Assembly: GCF_015711015.1 (NCBI RefSeq)
Contig: NZ_CP064653.1
Location: 4,526,001-4,590,000 of the forward strand
Origin: Methylomonas sp. LL1
GTDB taxonomy: Bacteria > Pseudomonadota > Gammaproteobacteria > Methylococcales > Methylomonadaceae
DNA length: 64,000 bases
Direction: 5' to 3'
Position numbers and translations under genes: made by a program. Positions 9,056 to 17,094 of this stretch are shown in pieces (within the stretch, counting starts at the first letter, position 1; the number at the start of each line of letters is the position of its first letter). Below the pieces are notes generated by a model. It made no database searches, was not told the DNA's origin, and worked only from the letters and a program-made list of their open reading frames with translations.

Positions 9056-10661
9056 GGAAAGTAAGGTTTTACACGCGATTCTATTAGAATCGCTTGTGAT
9101 TACGCTTTTTTATGGTGTGTGCGTGCCAAGCAAGGCCTTAGCCTTCGATTGGCGAATGAGGCCGAGTCTATCGATGACTGAAATGTTTTCCGATAATCTT
9201 GCCTTATCGGATAATGCAAAAAAAAGTGGATTTGTTACTGAAGTGGCTCCTGGAGTGTCGTTATACGGATCATCCCCTTGGAGCAATTTTAACCTGAATT
9301 ATCGACTGCAAAGCCTTTACAACGCGGGCGGGCGTGACGCTATAGATGTCAATCATCAATTGCAGATGAAGTCACTCTATCAAGCTGTTCGTAATACGCT
9401 GTTTTTGGAAAGCAGTAGTTCAATCAGTCAGCAAAATGTTAATAACTCTGTTATAGCGACGGATAATCTCACCGGCAATAGTGGATCAATTGAAAATAGA
9501 AATTTTAATATATCGCCTTATTGGACACCACATTTTGGCCAATATGCCAGTGGGCTTTTAAAGATTGGGTATCAACACTCGACTTTTGATAATGCCAATA
9601 ATTCTGGAAACTCTCAAGATACAACGAGTAGTTCTATCTTTATATCTGATTCCGAAACTATTACAAAACAGGCTCGACTAGCCAGTGGGAGTAAATTCAA
9701 TAAAGTCAAGTGGAACGTGAATTATTCGTCTCAGGATCAAAGCAGAACCACTGGCGATGATGTCTTATTTGAGCAGTATCAGGGCGAAGCGCGTTATTTT
9801 TACAATCGAAAATATAACGTCTTTGTCCAGGGCGGCTATGAGAATAACGACTATCAGACCACTAATGATAATATTAAAAATGGCTTTTTTTATACCGTGG
9901 GCGGGCAGTGGAGCCCAAGTCGGTTTTACTCGATCGAGGCAGGTTATGGTAATAATAAGCATGTAACCCTGCATTACAGCCCATCCGCCAATTTAACTTC
10001 TACGATTACTTATCGTAACAAAGATGTCGGATTGAATACCGGCAGTTCTTGGGATGCGAATCTGAATTATCGAGTTCAGCAAGCGCGTATTGGTTTTAAT
10101 TACAGTCAGGAAACGACAACGGTGCAGCAGGAGTTGGCGGAACAATCCATTTTTTATTTGACCGATTCTTTTGGTAATACCGTAATCGATCCCGTCACTC
10201 AACAGCCTCAACAGTTTATTATTAATTCACCGAATCCGGTTGATGATGTCATTATCAGTAAACAAGCTAGGCTAACATTCAACTATCAAAGCGGTAAAAG
10301 TTCCTATAATGCGGCTGTCTATAATACGCGCCGGACTTATGAATTGAGCTCCCAAGAGGATAATGTATATGGGGCCTCGGCCGGTTGGCAATGGCAATTT
10401 GCACCACGTCTCAATTTCTTTTTGCGGCCTACCTGGCAATCCTCGGATATTACTGGGTCGACTAATAGTGTCTCAAATACTTCGGGATCCGGTTATGATA
10501 GGTACGATGTGGCTTTGGGCTTGACTCGTTCAGTGCCTATTAATTTAGGCCGGCCATTACTGATGAATACTAGTTTAGAATTCCGTCACATTGATCAAGT
10601 CTCTGATGCTAATGGTTACACTGAAAACCGGGCTACAGCCAATTTCGCTGTTCGTTTTTAA
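9033..10661 (+). CDS. PEP-CTERM system-associated outer-membrane beta-barrel protein
   Basis: A 542-residue protein with an N-terminal hydrophobic signal segment ('LESLVITLFYGVCVPSKALAF'), many alternating amphipathic strands rich in Asn, Ser, Tyr and Gln, and a terminal Phe ('RATANFAVRF'), all marks of an outer-membrane barrel. Its place between the tyrosine kinase and the AAA ATPase matches the conserved barrel family of exosortase-A loci. It overlaps the kinase gene by 23 bases; ATG 9033 and ATG 9042 are both possible starts and neither has a strong ribosome site. A role as an accessory export or anchoring pore is inference. Confidence 0.85.
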   Translation: MESMGTHKESKVLHAILLESLVITLFYGVCVPSKALAFDWRMRPSLSMTEMFSDNLALSDNAKKSGFVTEVAPGVSLYGSSPWSNFNLNYRLQSLYNAGGRDAIDVNHQLQMKSLYQAVRNTLFLESSSSISQQNVNNSVIATDNLTGNSGSIENRNFNISPYWTPHFGQYASGLLKIGYQHSTFDNANNSGNSQDTTSSSIFISDSETITKQARLASGSKFNKVKWNVNYSSQDQSRTTGDDVLFEQYQGEARYFYNRKYNVFVQGGYENNDYQTTNDNIKNGFFYTVGGQWSPSRFYSIEAGYGNNKHVTLHYSPSANLTSTITYRNKDVGLNTGSSWDANLNYRVQQARIGFNYSQETTTVQQELAEQSIFYLTDSFGNTVIDPVTQQPQQFIINSPNPVDDVIISKQARLTFNYQSGKSSYNAAVYNTRRTYELSSQEDNVYGASAGWQWQFAPRLNFFLRPTWQSSDITGSTNSVSNTSGSGYDRYDVALGLTRSVPINLGRPLLMNTSLEFRHIDQVSDANGYTENRATANFAVRF

Positions 10662-10678
10662 TCTATAACCCCATATCT

Positions 10679-11704
10679 ATGTACGACGGATTTTATAACC
10701 TCAGCCAAAAGCCGTTTCAATTAAGCGCCGATCCGGATTTCTTTTTTCAAAGTTCAGTGCATAAACGGGCCTTGGCCTATATGCAATATGGTTTGACCCA
10801 AGGCGAAGGCTTTGTATTGGTTACAGGATCGCCCGGTACCGGTAAAACCATGCTGGTCAAAAGTCTTATTCAAAATTTGAATAAAGACAAACTGTTGATA
10901 GGTGTGATGGTGACATCGCAAGTAGGTCCCGAGGATACCTTGCGTTTGGTGGCGTCAACTTTTGGTTTTCAGTATCTACATAATGATAAAGCCAGTTTGT
11001 TGACGAGTTTCGAAAAATTCATTGTCGAGAAAGCCAGGGAAGGGCGGAGATTATTGTTAATTGTGGATGAAGCGCAAAACCTACCCAAGCAATCGTTGGA
11101 AGAGTTGCGCATGCTGACAAATCTTGACGTCAATGGTGCTCCGGTTTTTCAAGTGTTTTTGATCGGGCAGCCGGAGTTAAAGCGTACGATTTATGCAGCG
11201 GATATGGAACAACTGAAGCAGCGAATTGTGTCGACCTATCATCTGGACCCTTTGGATGTAGAAGAAACCAAAGATTATATTTTGTTCCGTTTACAGACGG
11301 CCGGCTGGCAAGGTAAGCCCGAATTTCATCATGGTGTGTTTGCGGATATTCATGAGTTTTCCGCCGGCATTCCGCGTCGAATCAACTCTATTTGCGATCG
11401 GCTGTTATTGTTTGGTTATTTGGAAGAGTTGAGCGTACTTGATAGTGGCGCGGTCGAAAAAGTCATTTCGGAAGTGAAGGAAGAGATGTTGCTTGAAGAT
11501 CGTGATGATAACGTTTCATCATCGTTCACTGCCACCGTTCGTCATATGGACGCCGAGCCGGGTTCGCTGGAAGAGCGATTAGTCAGGTTGGAAAACAACA
11601 TCATTAGTTTACAAAACAACGCCAACAAAGAAAAAGCCTTACTCAGAAAAGCCATTTTAATTCAGCTGGATATGGATTCAGTCTATGACGATAGCGGGAA
11701 ATAG
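10679..11704 (+). CDS. XrtA-associated AAA ATPase (ExeA/GspA-like)
   Basis: A 341-residue protein: 'MYDGFYNLSQKPFQLSADPDFFF' start typical of ExeA-type ATPases, Walker A 'GSPGTGKTM' (about residues 50-58), Walker B 'LLLIVDEAQNLP', sensor region 'FLIGQPELK', and a lid motif 'FSAGIPRRINSICDRLLLFGYL'. The last ~60 residues form a coiled-coil-like tail. It is the standard ATPase following the barrel gene in exosortase-A clusters. Its precise task is not established; ExeA homologues energise assembly of envelope complexes. Confidence 0.9.
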   Translation: MYDGFYNLSQKPFQLSADPDFFFQSSVHKRALAYMQYGLTQGEGFVLVTGSPGTGKTMLVKSLIQNLNKDKLLIGVMVTSQVGPEDTLRLVASTFGFQYLHNDKASLLTSFEKFIVEKAREGRRLLLIVDEAQNLPKQSLEELRMLTNLDVNGAPVFQVFLIGQPELKRTIYAADMEQLKQRIVSTYHLDPLDVEETKDYILFRLQTAGWQGKPEFHHGVFADIHEFSAGIPRRINSICDRLLLFGYLEELSVLDSGAVEKVISEVKEEMLLEDRDDNVSSSFTATVRHMDAEPGSLEERLVRLENNIISLQNNANKEKALLRKAILIQLDMDSVYDDSGK

Positions 11705-11708
11705 CATT

Positions 11709-12836
11709 ATGTCGGCCAAAACTCTGGTTTGCGTTGTGGGCGCCAGACCCAATTTCATGAAAATGGCGCCCATCATGCGTCAGTTGCAAAGTGTCAATCA
11801 TCTGATCAAGCCCTATTTGGTGCATACTGGCCAGCATTATGACCGGGCTATGAAAGACACCTTTTTTCAGCAATTAGGCATACCGGAACCGGATAGGGAT
11901 TTAGGCGTAGGTTCCGGGAGTCATGCGGTACAAACTGCTAATATCATGTTGCAGTTCGAGCCTGTTCTGGATGAAGTGAAACCGTTTGCGGTGTTGGTGG
12001 TGGGCGATGTCAATTCCACCATTGCTTGCGGATTGGTGGCCGTCAAAAAGCAGATACCTTTGATTCACGTAGAAGCCGGGCTGCGTAGTTATGATCGAGA
12101 AATGCCGGAGGAGATCAATCGCATCTTAACCGATCAGATTTCCGATCTGTTATTAACCACGGAACGTGCGGCGGCTGATAATTTGAGTAAAGAGGGGATA
12201 GATGCCAAACGCATCTGTTTTGCCGGCAACGTCATGATAGACAGCTTGTTAAACAACTGTGCGCAAGCCTCGTCTCTACATACCACTCTGCAAGCTTACG
12301 ATTGTAAACAATCGGTTACCGAGAAAAATTATGCCTTGTTGACGCTGCACCGTCCGTCTAATGTGGATGAACCGGAGACTTTGGCTCGCCTGATAGGCGT
12401 GATTAGCGAAGTGAGCAAGAAGTTGCCGGTGATATTTCCGGTGCATCCCAGAACGCAGCAAAAAATCAGTCAGGCAGGCCTTTTAACTGAATTGCCGGAA
12501 GACAGAGTGATTATGTTACCACCGGTTGCTTATCTGGAAATGTTAGGTTTGATGCGGTCCGCAAAATTAGTGTTGACTGACTCGGGTGGTTTGCAGGAAG
12601 AGACCACTGCGTTGGGCGTTCCGTGCATTACCCTGCGCGAGAATACCGAGCGCCCGATTACAGTGACGGAGGGTACCAATACCATTGTAGGTACCGACAC
12701 GAACAAAATTATGCAGTGCGTAGACGATGTTTTGATTAGCGGCGGTAAAAGTGGGCGTATTCCCGAATATTGGGATGGGCGGGCGGCTAAAAGGATAGTG
12801 GAGGAAATCGTGCGTCGTTATATCCGGACGGATTAA
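11709..12836 (+). CDS. wecB: UDP-N-acetylglucosamine 2-epimerase (non-hydrolysing)
   Basis: A 375-residue enzyme that interconverts UDP-GlcNAc and UDP-ManNAc, supplying a precursor for the surface polymer. Visible motifs are 'VVGARPNFMKMAPI' at the N-terminus, 'VHTGQHYD', 'VVGDVNSTIACGL', 'HVEAGLRS', 'PEEINRILTDQISD' and the C-terminal 'LTDSGGLQEE ... GVPCITLRENTERPIT', all standard for the family. The start at ATG 11709 puts MSAKTLVCVVGARPN at the N-terminus and avoids a 20-base overlap that ATG 11685 would require. It lies in the EPS operon, five bases after the ATPase gene. Confidence 0.95.
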   Translation: MSAKTLVCVVGARPNFMKMAPIMRQLQSVNHLIKPYLVHTGQHYDRAMKDTFFQQLGIPEPDRDLGVGSGSHAVQTANIMLQFEPVLDEVKPFAVLVVGDVNSTIACGLVAVKKQIPLIHVEAGLRSYDREMPEEINRILTDQISDLLLTTERAAADNLSKEGIDAKRICFAGNVMIDSLLNNCAQASSLHTTLQAYDCKQSVTEKNYALLTLHRPSNVDEPETLARLIGVISEVSKKLPVIFPVHPRTQQKISQAGLLTELPEDRVIMLPPVAYLEMLGLMRSAKLVLTDSGGLQEETTALGVPCITLRENTERPITVTEGTNTIVGTDTNKIMQCVDDVLISGGKSGRIPEYWDGRAAKRIVEEIVRRYIRTD

Positions 12837-12842
12837 ATTGAC

Positions 12843-13709
12843 ATGATTGCCAGGACAGTGACCAATGCAATGACAGTGGATGTGGAGGATTATTTCCAGG
12901 TTTCCGCATTTGAAAAGCATATCGCCAAATCGGAATGGGAAAACCTGCAACACCGGGTTGCGGACAATACCGATCGTATTCTGGATTTATTTGCCCAGCA
13001 CCAAGTTAAAGCCACGTTTTTTACCTTGGGTTGGGTAGCCGAGCGCTATCCACGGTTAATACAGCGAATAGTCGCGGAAGGTCACGAATTGGCCTCGCAT
13101 GGTTACGAACATGTTCGAGTCACTCAGCAGACTCCGGATCAGTTCCGGGCCGACATCAAAAAAACCAAGCAAATGTTGGAAGATATTGGCGGCCGAAAGG
13201 TGATCGGCTATCGGGCCGCCAGTTATTCGATAGGCGCCCAAAATCTTTGGGCTTTACGAATTCTGGAAGAAGAAGGGCATTTATACAGTTCCAGTATTTA
13301 TCCGGTTAAACATGATTTATACGGGATGCCGTCGGCGCCTCGTTTCGCCTTTCATCCGGAAAACACCGAAACTTTGCTCGAAGTTCCGATTACAACGCTA
13401 AAAATATTGGATCGGAATATACCTTGCGGCGGCGGCGGCTTTTTTCGTTTATACCCGTATCTTTTTTCCAAATGGGCTTACCAATACATCAATTCCATGG
13501 AAAAACAGCCCGGTATTTTTTATTTTCATCCCTGGGAAATCGATCCCGAGCAACCTCGCCAACAGAACTTGCCATTAAAGTCTCGAATTAGACATTATTT
13601 GAATCTGAGTCGGGTGGAAAATCGACTTACTTGCCTACTTAATGATTTTGCCTGGGATACCATGCAAAATGTATTTCTGGGTTCCAAAACCGCCAAAACA
13701 CAACCATGA
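12843..13709 (+). CDS. XrtA system polysaccharide deacetylase
   Basis: A 288-residue NodB-fold deacetylase. 'MTVDVEDYFQVSAFE' carries the catalytic/metal Asp pair, 'TFFTLGWVAERYP' the core strand, and 'HELASHGYEH' the metal-binding H-x-x-x-H. The C-terminal part 'PGIFYFHPWEIDPEQPR' belongs to the extra domain (DUF3473) of the exosortase-linked subfamily. It would remove N-acetyl groups from the polysaccharide or its lipid-linked intermediate. It starts six bases after wecB and overlaps the next gene by four bases, so translation is likely coupled. Confidence 0.92.
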   Translation: MIARTVTNAMTVDVEDYFQVSAFEKHIAKSEWENLQHRVADNTDRILDLFAQHQVKATFFTLGWVAERYPRLIQRIVAEGHELASHGYEHVRVTQQTPDQFRADIKKTKQMLEDIGGRKVIGYRAASYSIGAQNLWALRILEEEGHLYSSSIYPVKHDLYGMPSAPRFAFHPENTETLLEVPITTLKILDRNIPCGGGGFFRLYPYLFSKWAYQYINSMEKQPGIFYFHPWEIDPEQPRQQNLPLKSRIRHYLNLSRVENRLTCLLNDFAWDTMQNVFLGSKTAKTQP

Positions 13710-14725
13710 TCAAACTACTGGAGCCGGCGGATTATCTGCGCTGGGATAACTTTGTCGCGGCTTCGGCAGAAGCCAGTTTTTTTCATTTATCGGCTTGGCG
13801 GGAGGTTATCCGGCAGGCGTTCGCACATAAAACCTACTATTACTTCACCGAGCAAGATGGCGAAATTACCGGTATTTTGCCGCTGGTGCATATCAAGAGT
13901 TTTCTGTTCGGTAATACATTAATTTCCAATGCGTTTTGTGTGTATGGCGGTATTGTTGCCGCTAACGAACAAGCCTTTAAGGCCCTGCAAGATCAGGCCC
14001 AACAGTTAGCCCGCGAACTGGGAGTTGATTGTCTTGAAATGCGCAATCGCCAGCAGCGGCATCCGGATTGGCCGCATAAAGAGCTGTACGTGACTTTTAG
14101 AAAACAGCTGGATGCCGATCATGAAAAAAACATGAACGCCATTCCGCGCAAGCAGCGGGCCATGGTACGGGCAGGGATCAAGGCCGGGTTGGCCGGCGTG
14201 ATTGATGAGTCAGTTGACCGTTTTTATCAAGCCTATTCGGAAAGTGTCAGAAATCTTGGTACACCGGTTTTCCCCAAACGCTATTTTCAAATTTTGAAAC
14301 AAGTTTTCGGCGATGATTGCGAAATTCTTACCGTTGAGCATGAAGGCCGCTTGGTTGCCAGTGTCATGAGTTTTTACTTCAAGGATGAGGTGTTGCCTTA
14401 TTACGGGGGCGGTACGGATCTGGCTCGCGATTTGAAAGGCAATGACTTCATGTATTGGGAAGTGATGCGTCGCGCGGTGGATAAAGGCTGTCGGGTATTC
14501 GACTTCGGACGCAGTAAGGTTGATACCGGTTCCTATCGCTTTAAAAAGCATTGGGGTTTTGAACCGGAGCCTTTGTTTTACGAGATCGATTTGGTCAAAG
14601 CTTCGAAAATTCCGGAAATTAATCCTCTCAATCCCAAATATCAATTGTTTATTGCTGCCTGGAAACGATTGCCTCTATCCGTCAGCCAAGTAGTGGGGCC
14701 CTGGCTGGCGAAAGATTTGGGATAA
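13706..14725 (+). CDS. FemAB-related protein, PEP-CTERM system-associated
   Basis: A 339-residue protein with the double acetyltransferase-like fold of the FemAB family: 'SAEASFFHLSAWREVIRQAF' at the N-terminus and 'VMSFYFKDEVLPYYGGGTDLARDLKGNDFMYWEVMRRAVDKGCRVFDFGRSK' (described here in two halves of one motif region) in the second half. FemAB enzymes add amino acids to cell-wall or glycan precursors from aminoacyl-tRNA; the exosortase-linked branch probably modifies the exopolysaccharide, but the substrate is unproven. The start codon overlaps the deacetylase stop (ATGA). Confidence 0.88.
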   Translation: MIKLLEPADYLRWDNFVAASAEASFFHLSAWREVIRQAFAHKTYYYFTEQDGEITGILPLVHIKSFLFGNTLISNAFCVYGGIVAANEQAFKALQDQAQQLARELGVDCLEMRNRQQRHPDWPHKELYVTFRKQLDADHEKNMNAIPRKQRAMVRAGIKAGLAGVIDESVDRFYQAYSESVRNLGTPVFPKRYFQILKQVFGDDCEILTVEHEGRLVASVMSFYFKDEVLPYYGGGTDLARDLKGNDFMYWEVMRRAVDKGCRVFDFGRSKVDTGSYRFKKHWGFEPEPLFYEIDLVKASKIPEINPLNPKYQLFIAAWKRLPLSVSQVVGPWLAKDLG

Positions 14726-14732
14726 TGTTACG

Positions 14733-15932
14733 ATGGCAAAATTATTGTATCTGGTTCACCGTATCCCGTATCCGCCCAACAAGGGCGACAAAATACGTTC
14801 GTTTCATTTTCTGAAAGCGTTGGCGGAGCAATATCAGATTTATTTGGGTACGTTTATCGATGATCCGGATGATAGGCAGTATGTCGAGGCTTTAAAGCCC
14901 TATTGCAAACAAAGTTTTTGCATTGATTTGCATCCAAAATTGGGCAAGCTCAAAAGCCTGGCCGGTTTTTTGACCGGTGAGGCCCTCAGCTTGCCGTATT
15001 ATCGTAGCTCAGCCATGCAGGCATGGGTGGATAAAATCATAGCCGAGGAAGGCGTTGAGCGTGCCTTGATTTTCTCCTCGCCGATGGCGCAATATCTGGA
15101 AAAATATCCCAAACTACATGTTATTGCTGATTTCGTGGATGTCGATTCCGATAAATGGCGGCAATACGCTGACAGTAAAAGCTGGCCGGCTAGCTGGGTT
15201 TATCAGCGCGAAGCGAAAAAACTGCTTAATTATGAAGCCGTTATCGCTCGCCAGGCCGATGCAACTTTGTTTGTTTCCGAGCAAGAAGCGCGGCTTTTTA
15301 AACAATTGGTCCCCGCTTCGGCCGATAAGATCGGATTTGTAAATAACGGGGTCGATACCGAGTTTTTCGATCCTGACTTGGACTATGTCAGTCCATTTCC
15401 TCAAGACCTTCAAGCCATTGTGTTTACCGGGGCCATGGATTACTGGGCCAATGTCGATGCCGTGGTCTGGTTTGCTCAACGGGTTTTTCCATTGGTCAGG
15501 CAACAATGCCCGCAAGCCCGGTTTTTCATCGTAGGCTCCAAACCGGCCAAACAGGTGCAACAGCTTGCCGAGGCGGATGCATCGGTCATCGTTACCGGCC
15601 GTGTCGAGGATGTCAGAACCTATATCGCCCATGCCGATGTGGTGGTGGCGCCATTACGGATTGCCAGGGGTATTCAGAACAAAGTGTTGGAGGCGATGGC
15701 CATGGCCAAGCCCGTCGTGGTTACAGCGGCGGCGATGGAAGGAATAGCCGCCAATCAGTCTATTCGAGTGACCGTGGCAGATGCGCCGAATGAATTTGCC
15801 GAACAGGTCGTGCGCTATTTGCGGCAATCGATTGCACCCGTAACGGAAAATCGCCGATTTGTGCAGGCCGACTTTAGCTGGGAGCACAATGGGCAGCGCT
15901 TATGCGCATTGTTGGCCGGTGATGGAGCTTAA
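14733..15932 (+). CDS. PEP-CTERM/XrtA system glycosyltransferase (TIGR03087-type)
   Basis: A 399-residue GT-B glycosyltransferase. The start 'LLYLVHRIPYPPNKGDKIRSFHFLKAL' is the hallmark of the first exosortase-A glycosyltransferase family, and the C-terminal half has the GT4-like 'FVNNGVDTEFFDPD', 'IVFTGAMDYWANVDAV' and 'APLRIARGIQNKVLEAMAMAKPVV' nucleotide-sugar-binding motifs. It would add a sugar to the lipid-linked repeat unit on the cytoplasmic face. Its end overlaps the next glycosyltransferase by 11 bases. In many related loci the exosortase gene sits at this junction; here there is no room for it. Confidence 0.9.
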   Translation: MAKLLYLVHRIPYPPNKGDKIRSFHFLKALAEQYQIYLGTFIDDPDDRQYVEALKPYCKQSFCIDLHPKLGKLKSLAGFLTGEALSLPYYRSSAMQAWVDKIIAEEGVERALIFSSPMAQYLEKYPKLHVIADFVDVDSDKWRQYADSKSWPASWVYQREAKKLLNYEAVIARQADATLFVSEQEARLFKQLVPASADKIGFVNNGVDTEFFDPDLDYVSPFPQDLQAIVFTGAMDYWANVDAVVWFAQRVFPLVRQQCPQARFFIVGSKPAKQVQQLAEADASVIVTGRVEDVRTYIAHADVVVAPLRIARGIQNKVLEAMAMAKPVVVTAAAMEGIAANQSIRVTVADAPNEFAEQVVRYLRQSIAPVTENRRFVQADFSWEHNGQRLCALLAGDGA

Positions 15933-17073
15933 CCCGGTGTCGAAGTTACAGCCGCCATTGATCGTGCATATTATTTACCGATTGGGGGTCGGCGGGCTTG
16001 AAAACGGCCTGGTTAATCTGATTAATCGTTTGCCCGCCGAGCGTTATCGGCATGCCATTATTTGCCTGACCGACAGCACGGACTTCAGTCTGCGCATTCA
16101 ACGTCCGGATGTGATTGTTTACGAAATACATAAAAAACCGGGGCAGGACTGGGGTTCATTTGTCAAGATTTATCGGCTGCTCAAGCAGATTAAGCCTCAA
16201 ATCGTGCATACCCGTAATCTTGCGGCGATTGAATACCAACTCTGCGCGGTACTTGCCGGCGTGCGCTATCGGGTGCATGGCGAGCATGGCTGGGATGTAT
16301 TCGATCCCGAGGGTAATAATGTGAAATATCAATGGCTGAGACGCTTGTTTGGGCTATTGATTCACCGCTTCATTCCGCTATCACGGCAATTGCAGAATTA
16401 TTTGCAGAACAAGGTAGGGATTGCCGCCGGAAAAATAAGCCGCATATGTAACGGAGTTGACACGCAAGTGTTTTATCCTGAAGGCGCTGCCAGGCAAACT
16501 CCCGATGGTTGTCCTCTTGATTTGGGCAGCAAATTGGCTATCGGCACCGTGGGGCGCATGCATGGTGTCAAGGACCAGCTGACCTTGGTTAAGGCATTTA
16601 TTGCCGCTTGCCAACAATCGGTGGTTTTTAGCGAGCGGGCTTGTTTGGTGTTGATTGGCGATGGGCCGTTACGGGAAGAGGCGATCGATTTACTCAAAGC
16701 CAGCGGTTTGGCGGATAAAGCCTGGTTGCCGGGCGAGCGGAACGATATTGCACAAATTCTACGTAGCCTGGATTTGTTTGTGCTGCCTTCCAAAGCGGAA
16801 GGCATTTCCAATACCTTGCTGGAAGCCATGGCCACGGGCTTGCCGATTATAGCCACCAACGTGGGGGGGAATCCGGAGTTGGTTTTAGAAGGGCAAACCG
16901 GTTATTTGGTTGAAAAAGAAAATCCTATCGCAATGGCGGCAGCCATGCTTGAGATGATTATGGATGATGAACGGCGTAAACAATTTGGGGCTGCTGCTTA
17001 TCAGCGGGCGCGGCGGGAATTTTCCATCGATAGCATGGTGGCGAGCTATCAACAGGTTTATGACAGACAATAA
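15922..17073 (+). CDS. PEP-CTERM/XrtA system glycosyltransferase (TIGR03088-type)
   Basis: A 383-residue GT4-family enzyme: 'IVHIIYRLGVGGLENGLVNLINRLP' at the N-terminus, 'HTRNLAAIEYQL', 'RICNGVDTQVFYPEG', 'GTVGRMHGVKDQLTLVKAF' and 'FVLPSKAEGISNTLLEAMATGLPIIATNVGGNPELV' regions in order. This matches the second exosortase-A glycosyltransferase family. I chose ATG 15922, overlapping the previous stop by 11 bases, because the family begins close to this point; the frame is open back to 15859 but those residues would lie wholly inside the upstream gene. Confidence 0.9.
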   Translation: MELNPVSKLQPPLIVHIIYRLGVGGLENGLVNLINRLPAERYRHAIICLTDSTDFSLRIQRPDVIVYEIHKKPGQDWGSFVKIYRLLKQIKPQIVHTRNLAAIEYQLCAVLAGVRYRVHGEHGWDVFDPEGNNVKYQWLRRLFGLLIHRFIPLSRQLQNYLQNKVGIAAGKISRICNGVDTQVFYPEGAARQTPDGCPLDLGSKLAIGTVGRMHGVKDQLTLVKAFIAACQQSVVFSERACLVLIGDGPLREEAIDLLKASGLADKAWLPGERNDIAQILRSLDLFVLPSKAEGISNTLLEAMATGLPIIATNVGGNPELVLEGQTGYLVEKENPIAMAAAMLEMIMDDERRKQFGAAAYQRARREFSIDSMVASYQQVYDRQ

Positions 17074-17094
17074 CCCAGTTCAGAGAGAAAAAAC

